DNA from: Pollenia angustigena
Taxonomy: Eukaryota; Arthropoda; Insecta; Diptera; Polleniidae
Reading direction: 5' to 3'
DNA: 64,000 nucleotides
Assembly: GCA_930367215.1 (NCBI GenBank)
Contig: OV884058.1
Location: forward strand, 102,695,802-102,759,801
How positions within the stretch are numbered: position 1 is the stretch's first letter; each line of letters starts with the position of its first letter. Both the position numbers and the translations under genes were made by a program. Shown here piece by piece: positions 23,903-35,865 of the stretch. The notes under the pieces were generated by a model. It did no database searches. It was not told the origin of the DNA and worked only from the letters and a program-made list of their open reading frames with translations.

Positions 23903-24480
23903 TTAATTTTTATTTTGCTTAAAACTAAAAGTTTTTGGCGAACTATTTAAGTTATAATGCCAGGGTATCACACAATTTCGACCTAAACCTTCGTATAGGA
24001 AGGCGAGAGCTTCCAGCATCCGCTCCAGAGCATTTTGGTCTCCAGTAAACATCTGAGTTATTTCCTTGGTACTCCACCAGTAAAACGTCTGAATTATATA
24101 TGATTCTCCACCAGTCACATTGAGTTTTTTTCTTTGGTTCTCCACCAGACAACACATTAAAACATTTAGGTTAAAAACGATTGCATATAGTTAATGTAGA
24201 AACCGCAAAAACTGTAACTCGGTACAGTTATACGACGCCGAAACACTAATCAATGCGTGGTGACAACGCAAAACGCAACAAAAGCAGACAAACAAAAACG
24301 ACCTGTTTGTCCTTAAGCAGTTTTACGAGTGTCAATTTGTATTAGATTTGAATAAATAAAACCTAAAGCGGCTCATATACTTGCAATAAACTTGTTTAAT
24401 TTTACTTATTGTACATCTATATCGCCAATGTGTATGTAATATTCGAAGGTGGCACGATATATTGGCAACAATCAAGACTT
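23903..24480 (-). other. Unidentified segment with ~34-bp TGGTGGAG repeats; possible LTR-element debris
   Basis: On the minus strand 'TGGTGGAGAACC', 'TGGTGGAGAATC', 'TGGTGGAGTACC' and 'TGGAGACC' follow each other at about 34-35-bp spacing (24155 down to 24040). Upstream sequence to about 24480 is of balanced composition with an 'aataaataaaacc' stretch. A TGG-start motif after such a block could suggest a primer-binding region, but no second LTR or coding is present. The 84-codon frame (23903-24157) matches nothing I know. Confidence 0.3.
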
Positions 24481-24671
24481 TTGATATTTATTGCATAACG
24501 AAAAGAAAAAGAAATGTTTTGGCAACATTGTACAATGCTGTTTATGTTATTCCTTTAGGTTATGCTAACTTTTGTATTGAATGAAAGTTGAGCAATATTT
24601 AAATCGAAACCATTGTGCGACTTGTTGCATAATATAGGACAAAAGGGAAATAATATGGCGAATATCGTATA

Positions 24672-25132
24672 CAGTAAAATCCCGATAGTTCGTACCCTGA
24701 TAAATCGTCATTCCCAATAATTCGTAATAAACTGTCGGTCCCTTAAAAAAATCTCGTTAATTCGTAAAATTTCCATACATTTTGGTCCCCTCGCTAAATT
24801 GTAATTTTTTGTTCAAATAAAATCTTCTTTACCTCTTATAAATCGTAATTGTTTGCTAACTACCACTTATAATTCGTAAAAAAAACAACAAAACCATGGA
24901 AAGACTGTGTGGCGTTTTATTTTATTTTATTATGAATAATTTTTATATATTTTATTTTTAGCAATTGTTTTTTGTTTTTTGTATCGTTTTAGTAAAAAAA
25001 TTGAAAAACCCCGTTTATTCGTATTTATTTTATTTTAACCCCGTTAAATCGAAACCCCGCTAACTCGAAAAACCCTATGATTCGTAAGAAATGGCCGGTC
25101 CCTTGCGATTACGAATTATCGGGACTCTACTG
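24672..25132. mobile_element. pogo/Tigger-like MITE, 461 bp, TA duplication
   Basis: TA sits outside both ends (24670-24671 and 25133-25134). The left end CAGTAAAATCCCGATAGTTC and the right end, inward CAGTAGAGTCCCGATAATTC, are the inverted repeats. 'CAGTxxAxTCCCGATAATTCG' ends are typical of pogo-group elements. 'attcgtaa' / 'aaatcgtaa' motifs recur through the interior. No transposase frame. Confidence 0.82.
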
Positions 25133-25449
25133 TACAATAATGTTAAAAGTGTATGGGCCGCTTAAGATGTATTGAATTATTATAAATTTCGTTAATCAAC
25201 TCATAAACGAGTACTTATGTATCGGATTACATGCTAGCCATTACTAAACTAACTCTATATAATGCAGATGGTAAGAAATAGTCATGGAAAAGTTAGTTGT
25301 TCAGTAAAGTATGCGGAATGAAAAATTGACTGATTTTCAACCATCAGTGCAAAAATAAAATAAAATGTAATATAAAAAAAAATATAGAAAAAAGGAACGG
25401 CACTTTCCCTATAACTATTTGGGTAGAGATCAGTTTAATAAATTAATAA

Positions 25450-26185
25450 CACTGGTTTACAGCCAAAAAATACCAACAACACCACATGCCTAGATAAGTT
25501 AATTGGGACCTCCTGAACACGAAAAAAATTTTTTTTTCCTAAGTACCGTTTTTTAGATAACGGTACTTTTGTGTTTTTCAGTGTATGGTCCCACTCAAAC
25601 CCTTGTGGAGCCCGATCGAAATAAATGGCATATCGTTGGAAAGGTAATCGAATGTCTTTTCCATCGATATGCTACAAATTTCTATCTGATAAGAAATAGC
25701 TGAGTAATGGCACCTCAAAGTTCAAAAAATTAAAATTTTTTACGTTTTTTAAAAAAATTTTCATTTTCATTTCGTTTTTTTACTACGTTATATTAAATAT
25801 CTGGAATGTTTTATTTCTTAACCAAATAGTATATTTAATTACCAACATTTTAAGCGTAGTTTGAAAAAAATCGGATGAAAAATAAAGTTTTTATTAAGGA
25901 TTTTGTGGAACGACAATATTTTCATCTCATATAAAATTCCGTGTTTAACGTATTTAAAATTACCTCTCCAACGATATGCCATTTATTTCGATCGGACTTT
26001 TAGGTTGGGCTCCACAAGGGTTTGAGTGGAACCATACACCGAAAAACACAAAAGTACCGTTATCTAAAAAACGGTACTTAGGAAAAAAAATTAAAGCGAT
26101 TTTCGTGTTCAGGAGGTCCCAATTAACTTATCTAGGCATGTGGTGTTCTTGGTATTTTTCCAAATTAAAAATTTGTAAAGCAGTG
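25450..26185. mobile_element. MITE with ~230-bp terminal inverted repeats
   Basis: The ends CACTGGTTTACA and, inward from the right, CACTGCTTTACA lead into near-identical arms. Shared phrases include 'ccacatgcctagataagtta', 'gggacctcctgaacacgaaa' and 'aagtaccgttttttagataa'. TAATAA lies directly outside both ends (25444-25449 and 26186-26191). The arms contain their own small hairpin, 'taccgttttttagataacggta'. At 736 bp it has no transposase. Superfamily unknown. Confidence 0.82.
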
Positions 26186-26363
26186 TAATAAGAAGAAAAA
26201 ATATCATAAAACGAATTAGAAGGTGGTAAGTTGATTTGTAAATTTTGTGAAAATAATCCTCATTAAAGAAAATTTTAATTTTTCGTCACTTTTCTGAAAT
26301 CCAAATTGAAAAATCTTTTCTTTATAGGAGAGTAAAAGCTTTCGAAAGTAAAAACCCGTTTAA

Positions 26364-27122
26364 TCCCAACAAACACGGAGGTTTGAAAATGATTTGAAAT
26401 CAAAAGTTTGATAATGATTTGAAAATCATAGCGTTCTCAACAAAAAGGGGAAATTATTTTCAAATTGAAAATTGCCTTTATTTTCAACTTGCTTTCAAAC
26501 GTTATTCTCAAATGTGGATTATAATACAATGTGGAATATAAATAAAAATATTTTATTTTTTTTAATTTAAATTTATTATTTATTTAAATACAGTGTGAGA
26601 TAAACATTCGGCACCATAGCTAAAATATGAAATAATGTTCTTTCCGTCCTCTAATTCTTGGAAAGATAAACTACTTGGCTCCCTTTTATTTTGAGGATTG
26701 TAGCACCGCGATCGTTAAACAAATTTTCTTCACTTACCCGTTTTGTTTTCCTTTTTCTCGTATTTTTAATCATTGTAATTACTCACAAATAATTTTTATT
26801 TTTCACAAGAAATATGCTATTCCCTTTATATTAAAATTTATATTTAATAGTAAAACACATGTAACCACAAGGTAAAAAATGTTACTTTAATCGCCATTTT
26901 TAATGCTTTTTTCGCTTTAGTATTGCCAAGTTTATTTTTGATTTGAATTTAACATTTGACATTAAATTGATAAAACATTTGATATCAAATGTTTATTTTC
27001 AAATTATTATTAATTTGAATTTAAATGTGAAATCAAGCAATTGAAAAACGTTTGAGAATCGTGTTTGATGTCAAATGATAAAGTAATTTCATATCAAAGG
27101 TTTGACTTCGTGTTTGTTGGGA
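26364..27122. mobile_element. MITE with TCCCAACAAACACG ends, ~759 bp
   Basis: The left end TCCCAACAAACACGGAGGTT pairs with the right end, inward TCCCAACAAACACGAAGTCA. The interior is rich in 'tttgaaatcaaa' and 'tttgatatcaaatg' motifs in both orientations, resembling subterminal binding sites. Outside bases are TAA and TAT, so a target duplication is unclear. Confidence 0.72.
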
Positions 27123-29774
27123 TATAAAACGACGATCCGGTAAAAATGTTTAACACAATGCAACCAAACTCGATCTATGTTGAAGGTAGAAATTTTCGGA
27201 TATACTTCAAAATCTAATCATGCGTTGGCAAATAAATGAAGAGTTAAGAATTAGAAGTACGCAGCACATATCAGAGTAGTCAAATATGCAAAGAAAGCCG
27301 TTTCAGCAGTCACAGAAGCAGTCAGTTATTATCAAACATCTAAAACGGGCTTTGTTACAAAATTTTTTTTCTGCAGGCTGACCATGAATCGTATCATGTA
27401 TGATAGGAGCTTCTTTACAATGGACGGTCAAGAATGGACACCAATTCAAATTTTTTAGGCGAATTTGAAAATAAATTTATATTAAAAGGTATAGGAACCA
27501 AGAAACATAGACTGTTTTATCACTCATACTAAATGGATGTCAAAGAAAATGCATACAAAGGTGAGTTAAGAGCCTATCCGTAGGGTGCCCCAAAATATGA
27601 AAACAGTGGCTAGATGTTTTTTGTAAAATAAGTTTAAGTTGTGCATTTAAAAAATTGCATTTTAACTTGAATTTTTTTATACCTAATATAAATTTTTAAG
27701 TTCCGCTAATGTGTCAGTCCATATTTTATTCCGTTATACGCTAGTTTTTGCTGGGTATATTTAAAAGTCATTTCAAATACAAAATTCTGGTTTTTACTAG
27801 TCACTAAAATGAAAATAATATTCACCAATCTTTTACATTTAAAATCAGTTCTTGTTAAAATTGTGGCCTTAATTTCACAACAATAAAAAAATAAAAGACA
27901 AAGAGACATTAGCTAAATATGTTTTTAATTACGAAGGCAAAAATTGATCATAAAATACATTTTTATCTCTCCATTATTGCAACATAGTCATATCTCAAAA
28001 ATCCAAAATTTTAGGTTCCTTAAGCAAAAGTGTTCCATCATAGCTTTTTTTTATAGCAAAATATAATTTATTAAATCTTTATATAAGGGAACATTTCGAA
28101 AACTTAAATTGCATTTTGCCAAGTTTGATTTTTTTTGAGATATGACTATGTTGCAATAAAGGAGCGATATGATCGTGTGTGTTTTAAAGTGACTTATTTA
28201 CCAACCACATGTCCATCTCTTTTACCTGAACAAGGCTATAACAATTGTATTAATGCCCTAAAATATATTTCCTTTTTTTTCTTTTGCCATATTTATCACT
28301 TTCATAAAATAGTCTCTGTGCGGGTTCTTTTAATGAATGGCCTTCTGTACTTCTTCCACTACCACTCGTCTGTATTCTCGTAAAATTTATTGCAATTGTT
28401 TTGCTCAAGTGGAATTCCTTGAAACTTCAAGAGGTTTTTTTTATTTCCACATGATCCTCTCGATTTTTTGTTGTTACTATTGTTGTGTTTGTTGTTTGTA
28501 TTCTTCGGATTTTGGGCATTGTTTTGCCAAATTATGATTAATGTGGGAATAAAGGTGGTAACTAATCGTAGCATTGTGGGTAAGAAAAACACAGGGTCTC
28601 AAATAAATAAGAAAAAAATTGTAACATTTTTAGATCAGATAATAAAAGATTATAATTTGATAATAGTAAAAAATACAATAATAAGATAGACTAAGAAGTT
28701 TCATAGAAAAGTAAAAAAAAAAATTAAAAAAAAATGAAATAAACTAAAAGTTTGTTTATGGAATTAAACAAATAAAAAGGTAGAATTCGATTAATAAATG
28801 TGTAATAATTTTAATTAAAAAAATACTCTTAGCGATCTATAGGGCGCCTGTCCTATCCTTTCCGTTGTATGGAAATATTCTCCAACTTAAAACTCACTTC
28901 TTTTGGTATGCCAATAACAGAGTCCGAAAAAGTCCCCTTCATTCCCCGAACTCTTTTGTGTTTCATTCTCAATATTATTAAGTTTTCAATTGTGCTGACG
29001 CTTGCAAAAAAACTCCAGCTTTTTGACGTAATAATCATCAAGCTGACATTTGCAACAACACAACTGACAGCTGTAACTGAAATTATGTTTTTTGCTTGAA
29101 GTTTAAGCTCTGTTTACAATTGTACAAAAAAAAAATTACAAATTAATAAAAAAGAACAAAATTTAAACAATTGCTGTAAACAAGAGGTGTGGTAAACAAT
29201 GTTTGGATCAAATGTAATCATAAAATTTTAACTTTAACATTATACGACTTCAATTCAAAATGATCTATTGTTTTAATATAACAATTCTTTGAGGTGGCGC
29301 GCATACAGCATTTCGGGTACTCTACAGAATTTATAAAGTGAATCAAAATAAAAGCTATATAGCTTTTAATCAGTACTGGGCAGCACACACATACGTCGAT
29401 AGTAAAGATAGTATGTGTAAATTTATTTATTATTACTTTTTTTTTGAAGCCATATTTTTGTAGGGAAGGATTATTTTAAATGTCGGGATATACAAGTTCG
29501 TTTGTGCTAACTAAACTTCAAATGTCTACAAAACAATTTTCATTTGGTATATGGATTGAAAGGTCGATGAATGATATACAAATATTGGCAGTAGAAAAAA
29601 GTTATCGCTGTTTGACAACAAAAGGTTTTCTTATTTCCCATTATGTCAAAGATACTTTTTTTAAAACTTCTTGTAAGGATTGAGACGGACACTCCAAAGA
29701 TAAATATTTTGATGTTGGAGAGAAAAAACTTTTGGAAAGAAGAAGATAAAAAGGACTCAAGTACACAAATATCT
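27123..29774. other. Long AT-rich stretch, no gene recognised; one 23-bp inverted repeat
   Basis: 27974-27996 is the exact reverse complement of 28137-28159 (core TTGCAACATAGTCATATCTC). Short open frames here, for example 28135-28383 and 28869-29099, are composed of AT-rich sequence and match no family I know. The 27180-27470 part has more balanced composition but only short frames. Confidence 0.4.
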
Positions 29775-29913
29775 GGGAGAATCAGGGACCTTAACGGTTA
29801 TAAGTGATATCGAATAAGTTTTTTAATAACTGTTATTTTGTGGCTAAAATGAAAAAATCCATCTTAAACAGTTATTTTTCGACGTAAACATAAAAGGTCG
29901 GATGAAACTCTTA

Positions 29914-30039
29914 GGGCCATTATTATAACTTGGCGTTAGCTGTTATCCGACAGTTAACAGACGCTTTTTGACAGATAACACATTATTATCTGTCAATTTA
30001 ATCTTAACTTTAGCTAACTTCAAGTTGTAATAATGGCCC
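29914..30039. mobile_element. Harbinger-like MITE, 126 bp, TTA duplication
   Basis: TTA lies directly outside both ends (29911-29913 and 30040-30042). The left end GGGCCATTATTATAACTTGG and the right end, inward GGGCCATTATTACAACTTGA, are the inverted repeats. A 3-bp TTA duplication fits the PIF/Harbinger type. It is inserted inside the hAT element near its left end. Confidence 0.85.
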
Positions 30040-30589
30040 TTAAAAAAGGGTTTTATTTAGCCGTCAGAAAATAAAACTCATTTGAGGAGTTTTATTTTTA
30101 CAGTCAAAAAATAACACTCATTTTATGTACAAGGGTACAATTAGTTTGTCATTCCGTTTGGAATTTTTTACAATGTCCGTCCAAGACGCCTTAAAGTATT
30201 TAGCGTTACTTGAAATGCAAAAGAACGTAACTAACATTTAGAATTTTTTTCCAATGCCATAAACAAGCATATCAAAATAACAAATATTCGCGAATTGAGT
30301 CCCAATATTTTTACTGGTATTAAAAATTAGACCTTTACATAGATATTTTTGTACTAAGAATTTATTGCTTTGATTTGGTAAAATTTTATGTTAGTAACGC
30401 TTTTTTGTATTTCAACTGAAGATATGTATCTTTACGAATAGCGGAGTTTATTTAATATTAATTGTTATCGTTCTTTGCATAAAGAATATTTTTTAAATCA
30501 GTTTTTAAAATCAGTTTCTTAATTCTGGTGTATATTGCGTAAGGGTATTGAAGATTCGTCAATGATAAATATAGTACTCTGATTGAGGT

Positions 30590-31159
30590 TCAAACGTAGC
30601 CAAATAGCTCCAAATTTTTAGAAAAACTAGAACGGCGGGAGAAAGTTTTACTTAAAAATCCAACATTTCTTGCAGCTTTATATCTCGATTCGCGACTTAA
30701 CTGCATTATATCGAAGGAGCCTTTAAAGTTAATGTGTGCTCGAACCCACCTTAAAGAAGTAATCAATCCGATGATCAACCTTCAACAAGTAATGAAGCGC
30801 TGCAATCTTCGTTAAATGTTTGTGATACATCACAATCCAACACATCGCTTTTGGGACAGTATTTGAACTCCCTAAACGTAGATAGGAAACTGGAAAGCAA
30901 TGAAAATGAAAATTATGAAATAAATAATTTTTCACCTAGGCCCTTATCGATTGATAAACCTCTTTTCGAGTTCTGGGAGGCAAAAAAATACATTATCCAT
31001 ATTTGTATAAATGATCAAAAATTGTTCACTGTATTCCAGCAAACCCAGGTGAGCGTGGAAAGAGCATTCTCTGCCCTTAAATTGGTTCTGAGCGACCTAC
31101 GTTCCAATCTTTCCGCAGAAAATTTGGAAAAAATTATGTTCGTTAAACTAAACATATAA
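30590..31159 (+). pseudogene. hAT transposase C-terminal remnant
   Basis: The last 102 codons (30851-31159) form an open frame ending in the hAT dimerisation region. 'FEFWEAKKYIIHICINDQ' is followed by 'QTQVSVERAFSALKLVLSDL' and 'RSNLSAENLEKIMFVKLNI', the W.......ER.FS....(R..L....) layout of that domain. Upstream, another frame reads 'NPTFLAALYLDSRLNCI' (about 30655-30710), also typical of hAT transposases, before a stop near 30815. The catalytic core and N-terminal zinc finger are missing, so the copy cannot encode a working transposase. Confidence 0.88.
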
Positions 31160-31668
31160 TAAACTAATATCTAGAGGTTTTACATGAAAATAAACAAAAT
31201 AATATCAAAAAAAAATAAAAATATGAGTTTTATTTTCTGACGGAAAAAGTAAAACTCCTCAAGTGAGTTTTATTTTCTGACGGAAAAAATAAAAATCCTC
31301 AAATGAGTTTTATTTTTGACGGAAAAATAAAACTCTCTTTTTAAGAGTTTCGTTCCAACTTTTATTTTTTCGTTGAAAAATAAGTCTTAACTATGGAGTT
31401 TAGATCGTTTTCTCAAGATCACCAAAGAGTCTTAATGAGCTCGTCAATACGAATCTGTTGGTATATGACACTATAGGTGTTCCTTGAATCTAACATGGAG
31501 AGTTTTTGGGGTCACATTTTCAGAAATAACTGTTATTTACGGTCCCTGGGGAGAATCATTAGAAATTATATAATATGCTATTTTTATATTTTCATTTTTT
31601 ATAATAGGTTTTTTATATAAAGGCCATTTACGAAATCGCTTAAGAGTCTCGTCTCGCAATCTGTGGCA

Positions 31669-32809
31669 CACAGAAAAAAATACCAGTGTTAAATTAACAT
31701 GGCGAAATGTTGGTTGAGAATCATAGTTAAATCCTGCAAAAGTATGTCTTTTATTTAAATTTATCATTATTTCATATTAATTTTTAATGAAAAATATTAA
31801 CATAACCTTAAATCACGTTTATTTAATATTATTCACTGTTAAAATAACAATGTTCAATATTGAATTCATAAAAAACCTGGGGTCTAATCACCGCATTCGA
31901 TACTATCGTATCGAATAAACTATCGAATGTATTTGCATACGATAGACACTGACGTATCGAATGAAAACTCGATAAATGTAATGTTGAGTTACTCGATAAC
32001 GAATGCTATTATTTCAAATTCAATACATTTTATTCGATATCGAGTTTCATAATACCAAAATAAGTAATTTCGATCAATTTTGCTCGATATCGTATGCGGT
32101 GATTAGACCCCTGTTTTATATTAAAATCAAAAGCTTATTTTGTTAGATACAGATGTATGTTTGTGTGTATGTGAAAAATAACAATGTTAAGTTAACATGA
32201 TGATTAAAAATCATCGTAAATTTCTGCAAAAGTATGGACTCTTTTTAAAATTACCATTGTTTTAAATTAATTTTAAATGAAAAATGTTAAAATAACATTG
32301 TTTAATATTGAAACACAATAAAAAGAAAAACATATTTTTGTTTGTTTTCAAATTCCCGTATTCTTTTAGCTAAAATCATTTAGTTAAATAGTACATCAAG
32401 TTTTCAAAGTAGAATGATGACGAAAACCATACCGGGCCATTCTGCTGATTCTTCTGTTTACAGGGGTAAGTGTTTTGAATTATTCTTAAATAAATGCATA
32501 TGTTGTCTCTGACGCTTCTTCACACTGTTATATCACACTCCAACCAATTTGATTCTACATGAAATTCACGTTGTTTCAACTTGAAATAACTTTCATTCAA
32601 CGTGATTCGGATGGTTATTTCAATATAAATGACATTTTGCTCTAACTTTACTGCAATGTTAAATTAACATGAAGTGTAGTTATTTTAAAAGAAAAAAATG
32701 TTGTTCGCATGTTAAATTAACATGAAGTAACTATGAAGCAAAATCATTACCAATAACGGTAAAATAAACCTTGTTTTCGACGATTTTACATTGATGTTTT
32801 TTCTTTGTG
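31669..32809. mobile_element. Large MITE-like element with four ATGTTAANTTAACAT palindromes
   Basis: The left end CACAGAAAAAAATACCAGTG and the right end, inward CACAAAGAAAAAACATCAAT, are imperfect inverted repeats. The 15-bp palindrome-like motif occurs at 31686, 32184, 32656 and 32709. 'ttctgcaaaagtatggact' near 32225 repeats 'tcctgcaaaagtatgtct' near 31733, suggesting internal duplication. A second MITE (31879-32111) lies inside. No coding. Confidence 0.55.
31879..32111. mobile_element. MITE with GGGGTCTAATCACCGCAT ends, 233 bp
   Basis: The left end GGGGTCTAATCACCGCATTC matches the right end, inward GGGGTCTAATCACCGCATAC. The interior has many 'atcgtatcgaat' / 'tcgatatcgag' motifs in both orientations. 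It is nested in the larger element at 31669-32809. No coding. Confidence 0.78.
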
Positions 32810-33266
32810 CGAAAATGCGCATCTTTACGACCTCGCAAATCATCTGTCAAAAACTGTAAAAAATTAAACCAGAAGTTATTATCCTTATTGTCGTTTTTTC
32901 GAAAAAAAAACAGGTTCTAACTAATATATCGCAAACAACTAATTCTTGGAATATTCGGAGCAATTTAATCTTCTGGCGGTCTTTGGGCACATTTAAAAAC
33001 TTCTTAGATACAAATTTGAACTTTCGTTTTATTTTATTTAATTTATTTTTGTTGACGTTTCTTGCATTAATTGTTAAAAAATTGCACAAAAGTAAAAATG
33101 GACTTCTTGACACAATCAAGTTTGCAAGCAAGTTTGCCGCCCCGCCCATTGGCAAAAGTGACAATTTAAAATTTGTTGTTAAAGGTTTGAAATTAATTCG
33201 ATAGCGAGAAAATCGATTACCACATAAACAGAAGACGTTTAAAACTATCTGAAATGAAAAAAGTAT
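32810..33266. other. Unannotated, AT-rich
   Basis: Overlapping open frames on the two strands (32847-33164 minus, 32983-33204 plus) contain hydrophobic runs, but neither resembles a known protein. Confidence 0.3.
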
Positions 33267-34096
33267 AAAGCTAAGATTCCACTATCGGCGTAAAAAGCAC
33301 AATCTGTGACGATTTTTATCGTGCTATATCGGCGCATATTTTAAAACATTGCACAATTTATTCTTGGGTGGTCCCATTATCGTCGCACATTGTGACAATT
33401 GTTTTCGGTTCATATCGGCCGAAGCTCAATTGCGACAATAATTGATACAATGCGGTCACACTATCGTGCTATTTGGACAAATTAAATCATATGGTTTTGT
33501 TTATTTGCTTGTTGGCAGACATAATTTTACTTTAGAAATTCGCAAAATTCTCCGTCTGAATATTCCATTATGTTTCCTAACAATTTTAAATAATATTTTA
33601 ATATATAATAAAAAATGTATTCAATTTTTTTAAACTTACTGCACTTGTTCTTTTTTTGTAATTTTTGTTTTGTAAAAAGATGTTACAAACCAGGGGCGCA
33701 AGATCGATACAACAGCAATGCTTTGGTTAAAGCGAATTGTTTTCTTTCATTTAACAGTACTAATGTACTATCTAACGTTTTATTACATAAATAATAGATA
33801 AAACAAATGTATTTTGGTACAATTAAGCTCAAAAATTAAAATTTTATTAGCCAGTTGGTGCAATTTTAAAATTTCGTTTTGCCATCCCTTGTATCGGGTC
33901 TGATTGGCGACTGTGATCGGCGCGCAAGTGGCCGATAGAAATCGGTACATATTAAACATTGTGCAAAAGAGTGTTCACATTATCGGCGCATCAAGGCTTA
34001 ATATGATTGTCCACAGTCTGCACAATTTCGGCACAGATTGTCGCATATTAAAAAATGTTGACCGTTCAAACTTTCGGCACATGGGATCTTAGCTTT
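33267..34096. mobile_element. MITE with AAAGCTAAGATYCC ends and TCGGCGCA-type internal motifs
   Basis: The left end AAAGCTAAGATTCCACTATC pairs with the right end, inward AAAGCTAAGATCCCATGTGC. Within about 250 bp of each end there are multiple 'tatcggcgcat', 'attgtgcaa', 'gtcgcaca' variants in both orientations. About 830 bp, no recognisable coding. The termini resemble the AAAGCTACGGTCACACTT element at 8345. Confidence 0.72.
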
Positions 34097-35865
34097 TGAA
34101 TACACAACATGGGAAAAAATCGTTGAAACGCTTAAATCGAAAATATTTTTAATATTACAGTTATAAAAACAAAAAATTCTCTAAGCTTTAAAAAAGATTT
34201 TAATCGAACATTTCTTAATTTGGAAAAATCGTTAAATAAAAAAGTATTAAAATAATAAACTTTGAAAAAAAAATTTAAACATTTCTTAAAATGCTACAAA
34301 AAGGCACACTTTCCTCTTCTGTTTGTCAACCGATTTGACCACAAAATACACCATTTGAAGTCTGAGGGGGCAAAAATGGTAAATTCGGTAGCCAAAACTA
34401 AAAGAGATGCAATATAAATTTATTAATTATTGTTGTTCATTAGCAAAAAAAAAAGCGGCCAGATGTATTTAGTACTTTTTCGAAATTCGAACGTTTTTTC
34501 GTTCTTTCTTTTACTTTTCATTGCTGGCTGCATCTTGTAATTTTTGATTTTTCTATAAAATTAAACTTAGAAACAAAAAGTTTTAGGTGCAGGGTCCTGA
34601 GCAAAAGAGAACTGTTGGCCCTGAAAAATGCTGGCACTTTTTTGCTCTTTAACTGATCCGTTTTGAATTTCGTTAAAATTTTACCTAGAAACATAAAATT
34701 AAACAAGCATGGTTCTGAGTGAATAAGAATCTGTAAGGGGGAGCTTTTTGCTAATTTAACCTTCCACAACAGGTTCTTTTAAAAAATTGTTTTAATACTG
34801 AACCGAGAAACATAAAAACTCAACATCCAGAGTCCAGAGTGATTGAGAAACTGTAAGAGGAGACTTTTTAATACTTTGTTGATTCTCAATTTCTAAATTT
34901 TTTATATTATTGAGATTTCAAAACTAAATTAAACATTCAAGGAATACATATTTACATTCTCAATGTAAGCAATGCTTATTCGCTTGAATTTTAAAAACAA
35001 GAAAATCAAAAAATCGCCAAAATTCGAAAATCATTAAAATATATCATAGAAAACTTTTTTATTTTCAGAACTATAAAGTGCTATAGGGTACAAAAAATAA
35101 AATAACGGAAATGTTGTTTGTAACCTTTTTTATCAAAAAAAAAAAAAATATTTGAAAATACCAAAAGCAAAAGTAAGAAAAGAAATATCTTAAACACTTA
35201 ATTATAATTTTCACACCATTAAAATATATAGACAATTACAAAATTGTTTTAAAATGTTTTGCCTTTTTTTTATTTATTCCTCACAATAATTATACATACT
35301 ACCAACCAACAACAATAGCACAAGCAATGACTGCAAAGACAGCAGCCACAACAACACATACAAGTACCTATAATGTACAATTGCAGTTGTTGATGTTGTT
35401 GATGTTGTTGTTGCTGTTTCTGTTGTATCTATTAACAGTTTGGTAATTTGTGTAACACTACTACTTTTCAAAAAAAAAAACCGTCTTTCATTTACACACA
35501 CAGATACTCGTACTGTTGCCAGTGTGTTTTGTATCTATGAATGAACGTTTCAAATGGTTAACATAACTGTCGTCATTGTAACTGTTTGTTGGGAAGTGGT
35601 ACGTAACGTTACATGTGGTTCAGACAGTGGGCTTTGCTAAAGTATTGGTAAATTACCCTCAGTTCGATTCTCTAGAGAACTTTTATGTTCTTTTAAAAAA
35701 TGTTATCGATATTTTCCACTTTCTAAACGCAGAGAAAAAAATCTTTGGCAAAAGTATTTTTAACGAAAAATTTTAAACTTATAATAGTTAATTCAACCAT
35801 ATTAATGCCACCGCCATTATTGTTAAATGAGTCCTCCATCAAGAAGCCAAAACCGTATTGTGATT
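34097..35865. other. AT-rich stretch with degenerate repeats and GTT microsatellite
   Basis: 'acctagaaacataaaattaa' (34681), 'actgaaccgagaaacataaa' (34796) and related text near 34565 hint at a degenerate ~115-bp tandem repeat over 34500-34880. A GTT/GAT microsatellite is at 35383-35432. No gene. Confidence 0.4.

Larger units (their letters stand above)
29783..31550 (+). mobile_element. hAT transposon copy, 1768 bp, perfect 8-bp duplication
   Basis: GGGAGAAT lies directly outside both ends (29775-29782 and 31551-31558). The left end CAGGGACCTTAACGGTTATA matches the right end, inward CAGGGACCGTAAATAACAGT. The subterminal regions (about 30060-30120 and 31220-31345) carry repeated 'gagttttattttctgacgg' / 'aataaaactcctc' units in both orientations. 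The interior includes decayed transposase coding and a 126-bp MITE (29914-30039). It is shorter than a full hAT (usually 2.5-5 kb), so it is internally deleted. Confidence 0.93.

Noticed and set aside
23903..24480. LTR retrotransposon with primer-binding site
   Set aside because: TGG-starting motifs recur three or four times and no second LTR or gag/pol sequence is present, so the evidence is too weak.
25976..26188. 70-codon ORF starting in the long-armed MITE
   Set aside because: It lies entirely in the right inverted-repeat arm, mirrors the left arm, and has no family similarity.
35274..35501. Minus-strand ORF rich in Thr/Ser
   Set aside because: Produced by the GTT/GAT microsatellite at 35383-35432.
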